Shown: positions 1 to 6,049, numbered from the stretch's first letter. The stretch: 7,343 nucleotides of DNA from Clostridia bacterium (GCA_017534365.1 JAFWCS010000401.1:1-7343); one strand, 5' to 3'. Numbers and translations: made by a program. Notes: generated by a model not told the origin, from the sequence alone.

Positions 1-801
1 CCGGAGATGGTGGACGATCTGAAGAGCACCTTTGCCGCGCTCAAAACCTTCCAGAATGCACTGAACGAGATCGATCCGAACCGTGTGCTGCTCGGACTGC
101 TCTCCGATCAGAACAAAGTCAATGATCTGATGAAGGTCATGACGGACGCGATCACGCTCTACAGCAACAACCGCGAGCTGCTTGCGCTTCTGGGCAAATA
201 CGCGACGCCCGAGAATCTGGCTGCGATCCAGGATCTGCTGAAAACGCTGCAGGATCCCGAGATGCAGGCCGCGTTGAAGCTGCTGTCCGATCCGAAGCTG
301 CAGCTTTTCTTCACAAAGCTGCCGGATCTGATGGGGAGCTTTGAAACGCTGTCCCCGGTCCTGACCGACATGCAGAAGGAGCTGAAGGATCCGACCGTCG
401 CCGCGCAGGTGGCAAAACTGCCGGAGACCGTGGCGGCGATCAATGAGATGTCGGCCGTGATCAACGAGAATCAGGATGCGATCAATATCCTGCTGCAGGT
501 GCTGGATGAGGACGGCACGCAGGTGCTGGAAAGCCTGCTGCAGAATATCGACCTGCAGGATCTTTCCGATCTGCAGGAAAAATACGGCGGTCTGGCGGAT
601 CAGGGCGATCTGCTGCTGACCCTTGCGCAGGAATGGCTGCATTTCGGCCGTGATTACGGGCTTTACACCAAGAGCCTGCCCGGCATGACGACCAGTCTGG
701 CCTTTGTATTCAACACGCCCGGCATCGAAGGCAATTCGACGCAGGCGGCTGCCGAGCCCGCCGCGCAGGCGCAGCCGTGGTATAAGAAGCTGTTTGGCTG
801 A
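1..801 (+). CDS. Alpha-helical repeat protein of unknown function, 3' part (5'-truncated)
   Basis: The frame is open from base 1 to the TGA at 799-801. No ribosome binding site can be seen before the first ATG at base 7, so the true start is probably upstream of the window; 266 codons are visible. The product is almost entirely predicted helix, rich in Leu, Asp and Gln. A short motif of the form L-x-D-(P/Q)-x-(hydrophobic)-x-x-x-L recurs, for example LSDQNKVNDL, LQDPEMQAAL, LSDPKLQLFF and LKDPTVAAQV. A less helical stretch near the end (DYGLYTKSLPGM) precedes an Ala/Pro/Gln-rich linker and a terminal PWYKKLFG. No membrane segment or catalytic motif is visible. The Asp-Pro helical repeats recall DUF1641-type proteins and the extracytoplasmic helical insertions of some Firmicutes YhgE/MMPL-type membrane proteins, but this is only a resemblance by eye. 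It is followed by thiN after 10 bases and is probably cotranscribed with it. Confidence 0.75.
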   Translation, partial: PEMVDDLKSTFAALKTFQNALNEIDPNRVLLGLLSDQNKVNDLMKVMTDAITLYSNNRELLALLGKYATPENLAAIQDLLKTLQDPEMQAALKLLSDPKLQLFFTKLPDLMGSFETLSPVLTDMQKELKDPTVAAQVAKLPETVAAINEMSAVINENQDAINILLQVLDEDGTQVLESLLQNIDLQDLSDLQEKYGGLADQGDLLLTLAQEWLHFGRDYGLYTKSLPGMTTSLAFVFNTPGIEGNSTQAAAEPAAQAQPWYKKLFG

Positions 802-811
802 GGTGCCGGAA

Positions 812-1435
812 ATGGGGATCTGCTATATTGTCGGCGCCGGAGACTGCGCGCCGCTGGATTTTTCACCTGACGCCGGGGATCTCGTGATCGCCGCGGACGG
901 CGGGCTGCGCCGTCTGGATGCCGCCGGGATCCGGTCCGATCTCGTAGTCGGCGATTTCGATTCTCTCGGCTACGTGCCGCAGGCGGATGCGCTTGTGCGC
1001 CTGCCCGTAATAAAGGATCATACCGATCTGCAGGAAGCCGCGAATCTCGCGTTTTCGCGCGGGTTCCGGCGCTTCCGGATCTATGGCGCGCTGGGCGGAG
1101 AGCGCTTTTCGCACTCGATCGCGAATCTGCAGCTCCTCGGCAGTCTGGCGGAGCGCGGCTGCGACGCGGCGCTTCTGGATCCGCGCTGCACCGTGCGCGC
1201 GCTGCATAACGGCGTTTTGCGCCTTCCCGCGCAGGCGAGCGGCTTCGTTTCCGTTTTCGCGCTGGACGACCTGTGCGCCGGCGTGACGATTCGCGGCCTG
1301 AAATATACGCTGGAGAACGCGGAGCTGCGCAATCGCTTCGCGCTGGGCGTGAGCAATGAATGCATCGGCGAGGAGGCGGAGATCTCCGTTGCGTCCGGCA
1401 CCCTTTTGATCGTGATCGAAAAGAATTCCCGTTGA
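812..1435 (+). CDS. thiN: Thiamin pyrophosphokinase (thiamin diphosphokinase)
   Basis: Transfers pyrophosphate from ATP to thiamin to give thiamin diphosphate, the active cofactor, in the cytoplasm. The 207-aa length is normal for the bacterial family. The N-terminal catalytic domain shows AADGG (residues 27-31), GDFDSL (47-52), KDHTD (68-72) and GALGGERFSH followed by ANLQLL (92-109). The C-terminal thiamin-binding domain shows GLKYTL (162-167), SNE (181-183), IGEEAEISV (185-193) and SGTLL (195-199). One deviation is seen: the usual Arg-x-Asp-His of the catalytic domain reads R98-F-S-H101, so Asp is replaced by Ser100. The ATG at 812 is chosen because it follows an AGGTG ribosome binding site (801-805) by 6 bases and because homology begins at MGICYIVGAGD; the in-frame upstream extension is Arg-rich and overlaps the preceding gene. 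In this phylum thiN often sits after rpe/rsgA, which are not visible here. Confidence 0.93.
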   Translation: MGICYIVGAGDCAPLDFSPDAGDLVIAADGGLRRLDAAGIRSDLVVGDFDSLGYVPQADALVRLPVIKDHTDLQEAANLAFSRGFRRFRIYGALGGERFSHSIANLQLLGSLAERGCDAALLDPRCTVRALHNGVLRLPAQASGFVSVFALDDLCAGVTIRGLKYTLENAELRNRFALGVSNECIGEEAEISVASGTLLIVIEKNSR

Positions 1436-1460
1436 CATTTTTGCCGGATTGATGTAAAAT
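1432..1460 (+). promoter_or_regulatory. Sigma-A promoter of the 1494-2021 gene
   Basis: A consensus -35 box TTGACA (1432-1437) is separated by exactly 17 bases from a -10 box TAAAAT (1455-1460, one mismatch to TATAAT). The expected start of transcription is near 1467. The -35 box overlaps the thiN stop codon (TGA 1433-1435), so the downstream gene is separately promoted although it is closely packed. No terminator is seen between thiN and this promoter. Confidence 0.85.
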
Positions 1461-1493
1461 TAGAATACAGAATCAAAACGGGAGGATACAGAC

Positions 1494-2021
1494 ATGGGAT
1501 TGTTTGACAAACTGCTTGGCGGCGACGCGAAGGCCGCGATCAAACAGGCGAAGGATCTTGCGCAGAGCGTGCTGAACGAAGCGCAGTCCAGGGCGGAAGC
1601 GCTGCAGAATCAGCGCCCCTCCGCGCCGTCTGCACAGGCGCCTGCCGCTTCGGCGCAGGGCTCCGCCGCTTCCGGCGATTCCTGGGGCGATGAGATGCCA
1701 GCAGAGGAGAACCAATTTAATTTTTCCGGCTCTTATGATCAGTATTTCCAGTCGGTGTTTCGCGCGGAATTCCCGCAATATCGGGTGCTTGCCGAGCCGA
1801 ACAGCGCCTATCGCAACGGTATGAAATATACCTTTCTCGACGGCGCTAAGACCGTGCTGGTCGTTGAGGTGATGACGGATCGCAGCGTTGCGCAGAAGCT
1901 GCGCAATGCCTGCAGGGCCGCAGGGATCCCGTATCTTCGGTTCTATCACGATCATCCGGGCTGGTGGAACACGCGTTCCTACGTTGTCCGGCGCGTCAAC
2001 GCTGCGCTGAATTCTTTATAA
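1494..2021 (+). CDS. Small protein of unknown function with a possible restriction-endonuclease-like C-terminal domain
   Basis: This 175-aa protein starts at ATG 1494, after a strong GGGAGG ribosome binding site (1480-1485). Residues 1-40 form an amphipathic helix beginning MGLFDKLLGGD. Residues 41-75 are a low-complexity Ala/Ser/Pro/Gln linker, and residues 80-175 form a compact domain. The domain has a pattern of helix (YFQSVFRAEFP), strand (YTFLDGAKTVLVVEV, about 112-126), helix (SVAQKLRNACRAAG, 131-144), strand (IPYLRFYHD, 145-153) and a conserved-looking tail (WWNTRSYVVRRV, 157-168). A D/E-bearing beta hairpin, then a helix, then GIPxLRF resembles the PD-(D/E)xK fold seen in DUF2726, DUF559 and Vsr-type proteins. 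The Lys expected two residues after E125 is not present (VVEVM), so activity is doubtful. No signal peptide or membrane segment is seen. It has its own promoter and is followed by the structured element and the reverse transcriptase. The fold is an inference; the function is unknown. Confidence 0.85.
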   Translation: MGLFDKLLGGDAKAAIKQAKDLAQSVLNEAQSRAEALQNQRPSAPSAQAPAASAQGSAASGDSWGDEMPAEENQFNFSGSYDQYFQSVFRAEFPQYRVLAEPNSAYRNGMKYTFLDGAKTVLVVEVMTDRSVAQKLRNACRAAGIPYLRFYHDHPGWWNTRSYVVRRVNAALNSL

Positions 2022-2022
2022 A
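2017..2022 (+). promoter_or_regulatory. Possible -10 box for the structured RNA upstream of the RT
   Basis: TATAAA overlaps the stop codon of the preceding gene. A transcript from it would start at about 2029-2030, the first base of the 5' arm of the inverted repeat. No good -35 box lies 16-18 bases upstream (1994-1999 is a poor match), so this is only a suggestion; the RNA could equally be processed from read-through of the 1432-1460 promoter. Confidence 0.3.
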
Positions 2023-2029
2023 ATCGCAT

Positions 2030-2045
2030 AAAAGCAGAAAGAGAA
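2030..2045 (+). repeat. Left arm of the 16-bp inverted repeat
   Basis: AAAAGCAGAAAGAGAA is the exact reverse complement of 2149-2164. Purine-only except one C, it would form the 5' side of the closing stem of the RNA. Confidence 0.9.
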
Positions 2046-2164
2046 TGCACTGCACCTGCGGCGGATCCGGCACAGGCTGTTGAGCGCTTCGCAGGCAGCC
2101 TGCCTGTGTACGATCCTGTATATCCCGGAATTACCGGGATTTAACGGTTTCTCTTTCTGCTTTT
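2030..2164 (+). ncRNA. Candidate structured RNA closed by a perfect 16-bp inverted repeat, upstream of the RT
   Basis: The arms AAAAGCAGAAAGAGAA (2030-2045) and TTCTCTTTCTGCTTTT (2149-2164) are perfect reverse complements 103 bases apart. Inside them is an extended hairpin: GGATC (2063-2067) with GATCC (2112-2116), a 3x3 internal loop, then CACAGGC (2071-2077) with GCCTGTG (2102-2108). A second hairpin is ATCCCGG (2122-2128) with CCGGGAT (2134-2140), loop AATTA. A T-rich run (TTTTTCTTTT, 2161-2170) follows the closing stem. The element fills the 167-base gap and ends 24 bases before the RT start. It has no open reading frame of note. The layout, with a long closing stem around internal stem-loops directly before an RT gene, is like retron msr-msd regions and the upstream ncRNAs of some defence RTs (DRT2, DRT9), but no known RNA family was recognised. 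Alternative: a long-range terminator or attenuator after the preceding gene. Confidence 0.6.
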
Positions 2165-2170
2165 TCTTTT
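2149..2170 (+). repeat. Right arm of the 16-bp inverted repeat plus T-tract
   Basis: TTCTCTTTCTGCTTTT (2149-2164) pairs perfectly with 2030-2045 and runs into a T-rich tract to 2170, which could act as a transcription stop for the RNA once the stem has formed. If so, RT expression would depend on read-through. Confidence 0.75.
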
Positions 2171-2188
2171 GATTGAAAGGGTTGGCCT

Positions 2189-3412
2189 ATGTCCCTGCTT
2201 TCACAATTATCCGATCCTGCGGTCTGGGCGTCGTTTTATGAATACAAAGCCTCGCTCGCCGTGCCGACGCCCTTTTTGCGCGAGCTGCCCGGCTTTATTG
2301 ACGCGCGGGCCTATCTGCCCGTGTGCGAGCGCATTGCGCGGGGCGAACGGTTTCCGCTGCCGAATAAATCCGTGATCAGCAAAATGGAAACGCAGAAAAA
2401 GCGCGTGGTGTATGCCTATCCGCGCGCGGAGAGCACGGTGCTCAAGCTCCTGACCTACCTGCTCCTGCGCCGGTATGACGGGCTGTTCAGTCCGGCGCTG
2501 TATTCCTTTCGTCCGGGTCGGTCTGCCAAGGACGCCGTGCGGTTTCTCACGCGCGTGCCCGGGATGCGGACCATGTACGCCTATCAGGCGGACGTGCGCA
2601 ATTATTTCAATGCCGTGCCGGTCGAGCGCCTGCTTCCGCTGCTGCGCGAAGCGCTGGCGGACGACCCGCTGCTGCTGTCTTTCCTGACCGGCCTGCTGAC
2701 GGAGCCGCAGGTGCTGGAAAACGGGACGCCGGTCACCGAGCAAAAGGGGATCATGGCCGGTACGCCGCCCTCCGCGTTTTTTGCGAATCTGTATTTATCC
2801 GCGCTGGATCACAGGCTGGCTGCGCGCGGGATCCCGTATGCGCGTTATTCCGACGATATCATTGTGTTTGCGCGGACTGAGCCGGAGCTCCGCCGCCTGG
2901 CCGAAGAGATCCGCACGTTCCTCGCGCAGGCCGGGCTCTCGGTCAATGCGGAGAAGGAGGCCTTTTCCTCGCCGGAGGACGGCTGGGTGTTCCTGGGCAT
3001 TCGCTATCGGGGCGGCGTGATCGATCTTGCGCCCGCGTCGCTGAAAAAAATCAAAGCCAAAATGCGCAGAAAAGCCCGCGCGCTCAAGCGCTGGCAGCTG
3101 CGAAACGACGTGAGCAGTGAAAAGGCGGCGAAGGCGTTTATCCGCGTTTTCAATGCCAAGCTGTTTGAGGGCGGCGGCGCGCACGAGCTTTCCTGGAGCC
3201 GCTGGTATTTCCCCGTGATCAACACGACGGACAGCTTGCGTCAGATCGATCAGTATGCGCAGGACTGCATTCGCTTTCTTGTCAGCGGTAAGCACACGAA
3301 GGCGCGCTTTAACGTGCGTTATGAGGTGCTGAAGCGCCTGGGCTATCGCAGCCTTGTGCATGCGTATTATGCCGCGCTGGAAGCAGAAAAGGAACGTGCA
3401 GATGGATCATAA
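2189..3412 (+). CDS. Standalone reverse transcriptase (group II-like/unclassified RT), with upstream structured RNA
   Basis: This 407-aa RNA-directed DNA polymerase starts at ATG 2189, 7 bases after GAAAGGG (2175-2181). The RT palm motifs are all present: KRVVYAYPRAEST (71-83), YSFRPGRSAKDAV (105-117), QADVRNYFNAVP (133-144, catalytic D135), KGIMAGTPPSAFFANLYL (186-203), YARYSDDIIVF (217-227, catalytic D222 and D223), SVNAEKE (251-257) and WVFLGIRY (266-273). A basic helical thumb follows (about 280-400; KKIKAKMRRKARALKRW). The palm is closest in style to group II intron RTs (YSFRPG, ANLYL), but there is no HNH endonuclease domain and no recognisable maturase domain X. Retron hallmarks (NAxxH and VTG) are absent. 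The catalytic box is YSDD rather than YADD. Base composition resembles the neighbours, so recent transfer is not evident. It overlaps the next gene by 11 bases. A defence or domesticated RT using the upstream RNA as template or primer is the leading idea; the exact RT class is not determined. Confidence 0.93.
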   Translation: MSLLSQLSDPAVWASFYEYKASLAVPTPFLRELPGFIDARAYLPVCERIARGERFPLPNKSVISKMETQKKRVVYAYPRAESTVLKLLTYLLLRRYDGLFSPALYSFRPGRSAKDAVRFLTRVPGMRTMYAYQADVRNYFNAVPVERLLPLLREALADDPLLLSFLTGLLTEPQVLENGTPVTEQKGIMAGTPPSAFFANLYLSALDHRLAARGIPYARYSDDIIVFARTEPELRRLAEEIRTFLAQAGLSVNAEKEAFSSPEDGWVFLGIRYRGGVIDLAPASLKKIKAKMRRKARALKRWQLRNDVSSEKAAKAFIRVFNAKLFEGGGAHELSWSRWYFPVINTTDSLRQIDQYAQDCIRFLVSGKHTKARFNVRYEVLKRLGYRSLVHAYYAALEAEKERADGS

Positions 3413-4262
3413 ACATGGAATTGCGCTCTCGCTTTTGTCGGCTGCCTCTCTCGCGGGCGGCCTGTATTGTTATTTTGAAAATACCTCGCCGACCGTTTCG
3501 TCGTTTACGGTGAAAAGCGAAAAGCTCGGGCGGTCGTTCGACGGCTTCCGGATCTGTCAGATCTCCGATTTTCATAATACGCATTCCTCCTCGCTGAGAG
3601 CGGCGCTGACGGAGCAGATCGCGCGTTTTTCGCCGGATCTGATCGCTGTGACCGGCGATCTGGTCGATTGCAGGCGGACGGACGTTGACAGCGCCGTGCG
3701 TTTCGTTGCCGATCTTGTTTCCCTTGCGCCCGTTTATTATGTGACCGGCAATCATGAAGCCCGCATCATCGAATATCGTCAGCTGCGTTCAGAGCTGGAG
3801 GCGCTCGGCGTTCACGTGCTTGAAAATGAAGCGGTAACGCTCCGGCGCGGCGGCGCAGGTCTGCAGATCATCGGGATCCACGATCCGCGCATCGCGCACG
3901 AGCCGTCGATCCCGGATGCGGAGATCGCGCAGCGGGAGCTTGCGGCGGTCGGCGTCGATCCCGATTGCTTTTCTCTGCTGCTGTTCCATCGTCCGGATCT
4001 GCTGGAGCTCTATGCCGACGCCGGGATCACGCTGGCGCTGACCGGTCACGCGCACGGTGGGCAGATCCGTCTGCCGTTTATCGGTGGCCTGCTTGCGCCG
4101 CAGCAGGGCTGGTTCCCGCGCTGGACGAACGGGCTGCACAGGCAGGGGACCGCGTCCATGATCGTCAGCCGCGGGATCGGCAACAGCCTGTTTCCCTTCC
4201 GGATCAACAACCGTCCGGAGCTGGTTTGCGTCACGCTGGAGGCTGCGCGCAATGAATTTTAA
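3402..4262 (+). CDS. Membrane-anchored metallophosphoesterase (YkuE/YaeI type)
   Basis: A calcineurin-like phosphoesterase of 286 aa, a usual family length. The ATG at 3402 follows AAGGA (3389-3393) by 8 bases; the earlier in-frame extension lies inside the RT gene and lacks a site. An N-terminal hydrophobic stretch (about residues 8-24) acts as a membrane anchor or uncleaved signal, placing the catalytic domain outside the membrane. The two-metal ligands are all visible: QISDFHNTH (D56, H58), VTGDLVD (D86), VTGNHEA (N117, H118), LLFHRPD (H196) and TGHAHGGQ (H216, H218). The tail IVSRGIGNSLFPFRINNRPEL (split here only by reading) is typical of YkuE/YaeI-like enzymes, which hydrolyse phosphodiester or pyrophosphate bonds in cell-envelope substrates; the substrate here is unknown. 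The start overlaps the RT stop (TAA 3410-3412), suggesting translational coupling to the RT. A strong terminator follows. Confidence 0.92.
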   Translation: MDHKHGIALSLLSAASLAGGLYCYFENTSPTVSSFTVKSEKLGRSFDGFRICQISDFHNTHSSSLRAALTEQIARFSPDLIAVTGDLVDCRRTDVDSAVRFVADLVSLAPVYYVTGNHEARIIEYRQLRSELEALGVHVLENEAVTLRRGGAGLQIIGIHDPRIAHEPSIPDAEIAQRELAAVGVDPDCFSLLLFHRPDLLELYADAGITLALTGHAHGGQIRLPFIGGLLAPQQGWFPRWTNGLHRQGTASMIVSRGIGNSLFPFRINNRPELVCVTLEAARNEF

Positions 4263-4273
4263 TAGATTTTTGG

Positions 4274-4313
4274 AAAAAGTGTGTGCCGAATGCATAAGGC
4301 ATGCACTTTTTTT
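4274..4313 (+). terminator. Intrinsic terminator after the metallophosphoesterase gene
   Basis: The arm 4274-4287 (AAAAAGTGTGTGCC) pairs with 4298-4311 over 14 positions, with two G-U wobbles in the middle, around a 10-base loop (4288-4297). The 3' side ends in a T run (4307-4313). The A run on the 5' side could also make it work on the opposite strand. It separates the RT/phosphoesterase unit from the motor-like unit. Confidence 0.92.
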
Positions 4314-4352
4314 GTATAGTTTTTGAAAACGGTATGTTTTTTTAAAAAAGTA

Positions 4353-4381
4353 TTGATTTTATTTAATTTAGATGTTATAAT
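4353..4381 (+). promoter_or_regulatory. Sigma-A promoter of the channel-EAL / MotB-like operon
   Basis: TTGATT (4353-4358, -35, four of six) and a perfect TATAAT (4376-4381, -10) are spaced by 17 bases. An A/T-rich stretch upstream (about 4314-4352, with T and A tracts) could act as an UP element. Transcription should begin near 4388, giving a leader of about 110 bases. Confidence 0.88.
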
Positions 4382-4400
4382 TTCGTATCTTTAAGAAGCG

Positions 4401-4449
4401 AAGACTGTGTTGCCTGTTCGATCCGGTGGAAGCGGATCATTCCAGTCTT
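4401..4449 (+). promoter_or_regulatory. Stem-loop in the 5' leader of the motor-like operon
   Basis: AAGACTG (4401-4407) pairs with CAGTCTT (4443-4449), and nested inside, GATCCG (4420-4425) pairs with CGGATC (4433-4438) around the loop GTGGAAG. The two helices are separated by a large asymmetric internal loop (4408-4419 versus 4439-4442), a shape seen in cis-regulatory RNAs. No known riboswitch consensus was recognised, including c-di-GMP-I/II. The remaining leader to 4498 contains the AGGTGA ribosome binding site (4486-4491) and nothing else identifiable. Confidence 0.5.
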
Positions 4450-4498
4450 GCTGATTTACGTCAGATTGATGAATATTGAATCTCGAGGTGAAGAGAGA

Positions 4499-6028
4499 AT
4501 GAAAAAATTTCTGATCTTATTGTCTGTTGCGCTGGCCGTGATCTGCGCGGTGTTTATTGCATTTTCACCCAGCGTGCTTTCGCTGATCATCGTGCTGATC
4601 ATGCTCGTCGTGGTGGCGATCGGTCATGTGTTCGGTATCCTGCCGAACTTTCTGTTCAGCGAAGGCTTCCGCAACGGCAGAGCTTCGGTCGACAGCGTGA
4701 AAAAGATCGCGTCCGACAGCAAATGGGCGGCGATCCGGCAGGTCAAGCCCTTCTTCAAGCAGAAGACGCTGGACGCAAGCTTTGAAACGTATCTGCAAAA
4801 ATCGCAGGATCAGCTCGATAAAGGGCTTGTCGTGAGCGATATCGAGGACGTGATCAACGAGGATACGCTCGAGCTTCGAAACTGGCGCGGCGTCGTTCTG
4901 CAGGTGGCCGGCGTTCTAACGGCGCTCGGTCTGCTCGGCACCTTCCTTGGACTGATGACCGGTATCAGCACCGTGACCTTCACCACGGTGGATGCTACGA
5001 TCTCGAGCATCGAGCGTCTGCTGGAGGGTATCGCAACCGCGTTCTACACTTCGATCGTCGGCGTTATCCTGTCCGTTGTTTTCAACATTGCAAACCGCAT
5101 TGTCTGGAATGTCACGCTGCGGGAGATGCAGCTTTTCTATGAGAAGTTCCACACGGAGGTGCTTCCGTATTCCGAGGAGCAGACCCGCGTGAGCGAATAT
5201 ATGCAGAGCGAAGAAGTGATCCGCCTGCTTTCTCAGATCAGCAATGCGGAGAACCGCAGAAACGGCACCCTTGTCGAGGACGCTTCCTATGAACAGCGGC
5301 TGATGGTGCAGGTGCTCGCCGGTGTGGAAAACGGCGAATTCTCCACCTATTTCGAGCCGGTCTGCAAGCTGGAGGATCGCAGCGTTCTGAAAGCGGTCAG
5401 CCGTCTTCGCTGGGAGCACGCGTCTCTGGGCGTGATCGACAGCTCTGTGTATTTCCCGGTCGTTGCCGCTAACGGCTATCTGATCAAGCTCGAGAAGACG
5501 ATGTGGCGTGAAGCTGCGGAGCAGCTCAGCGCGATGAAAAAATCCGGACAGCGCACCGTTCCCGTCGTGCTCAGCGCGTCGAAGGTGTTCCTGATGGCCG
5601 CCGACCTTTCCGCGTTTGTCGACGAGCTGATCGATGCGTTCGATCTCACGCCGCGTGATTTTGAAATCTCGCTGCCGGTGGAGGCTTACACGGTCTGCGC
5701 ATCCGAGGCGCAGAGAACCGAACAGGCCTTGCTGAAAAAGGGCTACAAAGTTTCGATCTACGGCTTTAACGGCGATTTGATCGATCTGCCGGAATCAAAC
5801 GCCGAAGAGATCGTTCTGGATATGGAAACGGCGGAGCTTGACCGCCTCGGCGATCTGTTTGCCTTGCCGGCGAAGAAGAATCTGACCGTTTCCGCGCAGA
5901 ATATCGGATCGGCAAAGCAGCTTGCAAAGCTGCGCAAGCTCGGGTGTGAAAGCGGTATGGGCAGGCATCTGTATCCGGAAATGGAGCATGCGGCCTTTGC
6001 TGAGCTGATCGACGGTGAAACCGTCTGA
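4499..6028 (+). CDS. MotA/TolQ/ExbB-type channel protein fused to a degenerate EAL domain
   Basis: This 509-aa protein starts at ATG 4499, 7 bases after AGGTGA (4486-4491); the in-frame TTG at 4448 lies in the leader stem and has no site. Four hydrophobic segments are seen (about 3-22, 25-47, 131-157, 175-200), a MotA-like topology. The third contains ALGLLGTFLGLM (142-153) and the fourth LEGIATAFYTSIVGVILSVVFN (split: 175-184 and 185-196), the signature regions of the proton-channel family that includes ZorA. A helical stretch (about 205-270) leads to an EAL-type domain (about 278-505), recognisable from YFEPVCKLEDRSV, RLRWEH, GVIDSSVYFPVV, LEKTMWREAAEQL and LRKLGC. Catalytic positions are lost: EAL reads VSR (300-302), the Glu of the ExxG region is Ala (AANGY, 323-327), the DDFG box reads YGFN (421-424) and AEGVE reads AQNIG (466-470). 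It cannot be an active c-di-GMP phosphodiesterase, but may bind a ligand or partner. It is followed 21 bases later by the MotB-like partner. Confidence 0.9.
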   Translation: MKKFLILLSVALAVICAVFIAFSPSVLSLIIVLIMLVVVAIGHVFGILPNFLFSEGFRNGRASVDSVKKIASDSKWAAIRQVKPFFKQKTLDASFETYLQKSQDQLDKGLVVSDIEDVINEDTLELRNWRGVVLQVAGVLTALGLLGTFLGLMTGISTVTFTTVDATISSIERLLEGIATAFYTSIVGVILSVVFNIANRIVWNVTLREMQLFYEKFHTEVLPYSEEQTRVSEYMQSEEVIRLLSQISNAENRRNGTLVEDASYEQRLMVQVLAGVENGEFSTYFEPVCKLEDRSVLKAVSRLRWEHASLGVIDSSVYFPVVAANGYLIKLEKTMWREAAEQLSAMKKSGQRTVPVVLSASKVFLMAADLSAFVDELIDAFDLTPRDFEISLPVEAYTVCASEAQRTEQALLKKGYKVSIYGFNGDLIDLPESNAEEIVLDMETAELDRLGDLFALPAKKNLTVSAQNIGSAKQLAKLRKLGCESGMGRHLYPEMEHAAFAELIDGETV

Positions 6029-6049
6029 TGACGGGGAGAAGGAGCTGCG

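Noticed and set aside
863..1438. 191-codon open frame on the minus strand
   Set aside because: Antisense shadow of thiN, whose protein motifs are unmistakable.
2030..2170. Simple intrinsic terminator after the 1494-2021 gene
   Set aside because: Kept only as an alternative: the arms are followed by a T-tract, but a loop of 103 bases with its own strong hairpins is far larger than a normal terminator.
2030..3412. Classical retron (msr-msd plus retron RT)
   Set aside because: The inverted repeat and hairpins are retron-like, but the RT has no NAxxH or VTG motif and no conserved AGC priming site follows the 5' arm, so calling it a retron is not supported.
2022..3412. Group II intron with its maturase
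   Set aside because: There is no room or recognisable sequence for intron domains I-VI: the upstream gap is 167 bases and the next gene overlaps the RT stop. HNH and maturase domains are absent.
4401..4449. tRNA-like piece (GTTCGATCC at 4416-4424 looks like a T-loop)
   Set aside because: The flanking bases do not form a T-arm stem, and no D-arm, anticodon arm or acceptor stem can be found; the bases fit the nested leader hairpin better.
4388..4498. c-di-GMP riboswitch controlling the EAL-containing gene
   Set aside because: The leader lacks the conserved GEMM (class I) features and the class II core; it stays an unidentified stem-loop.
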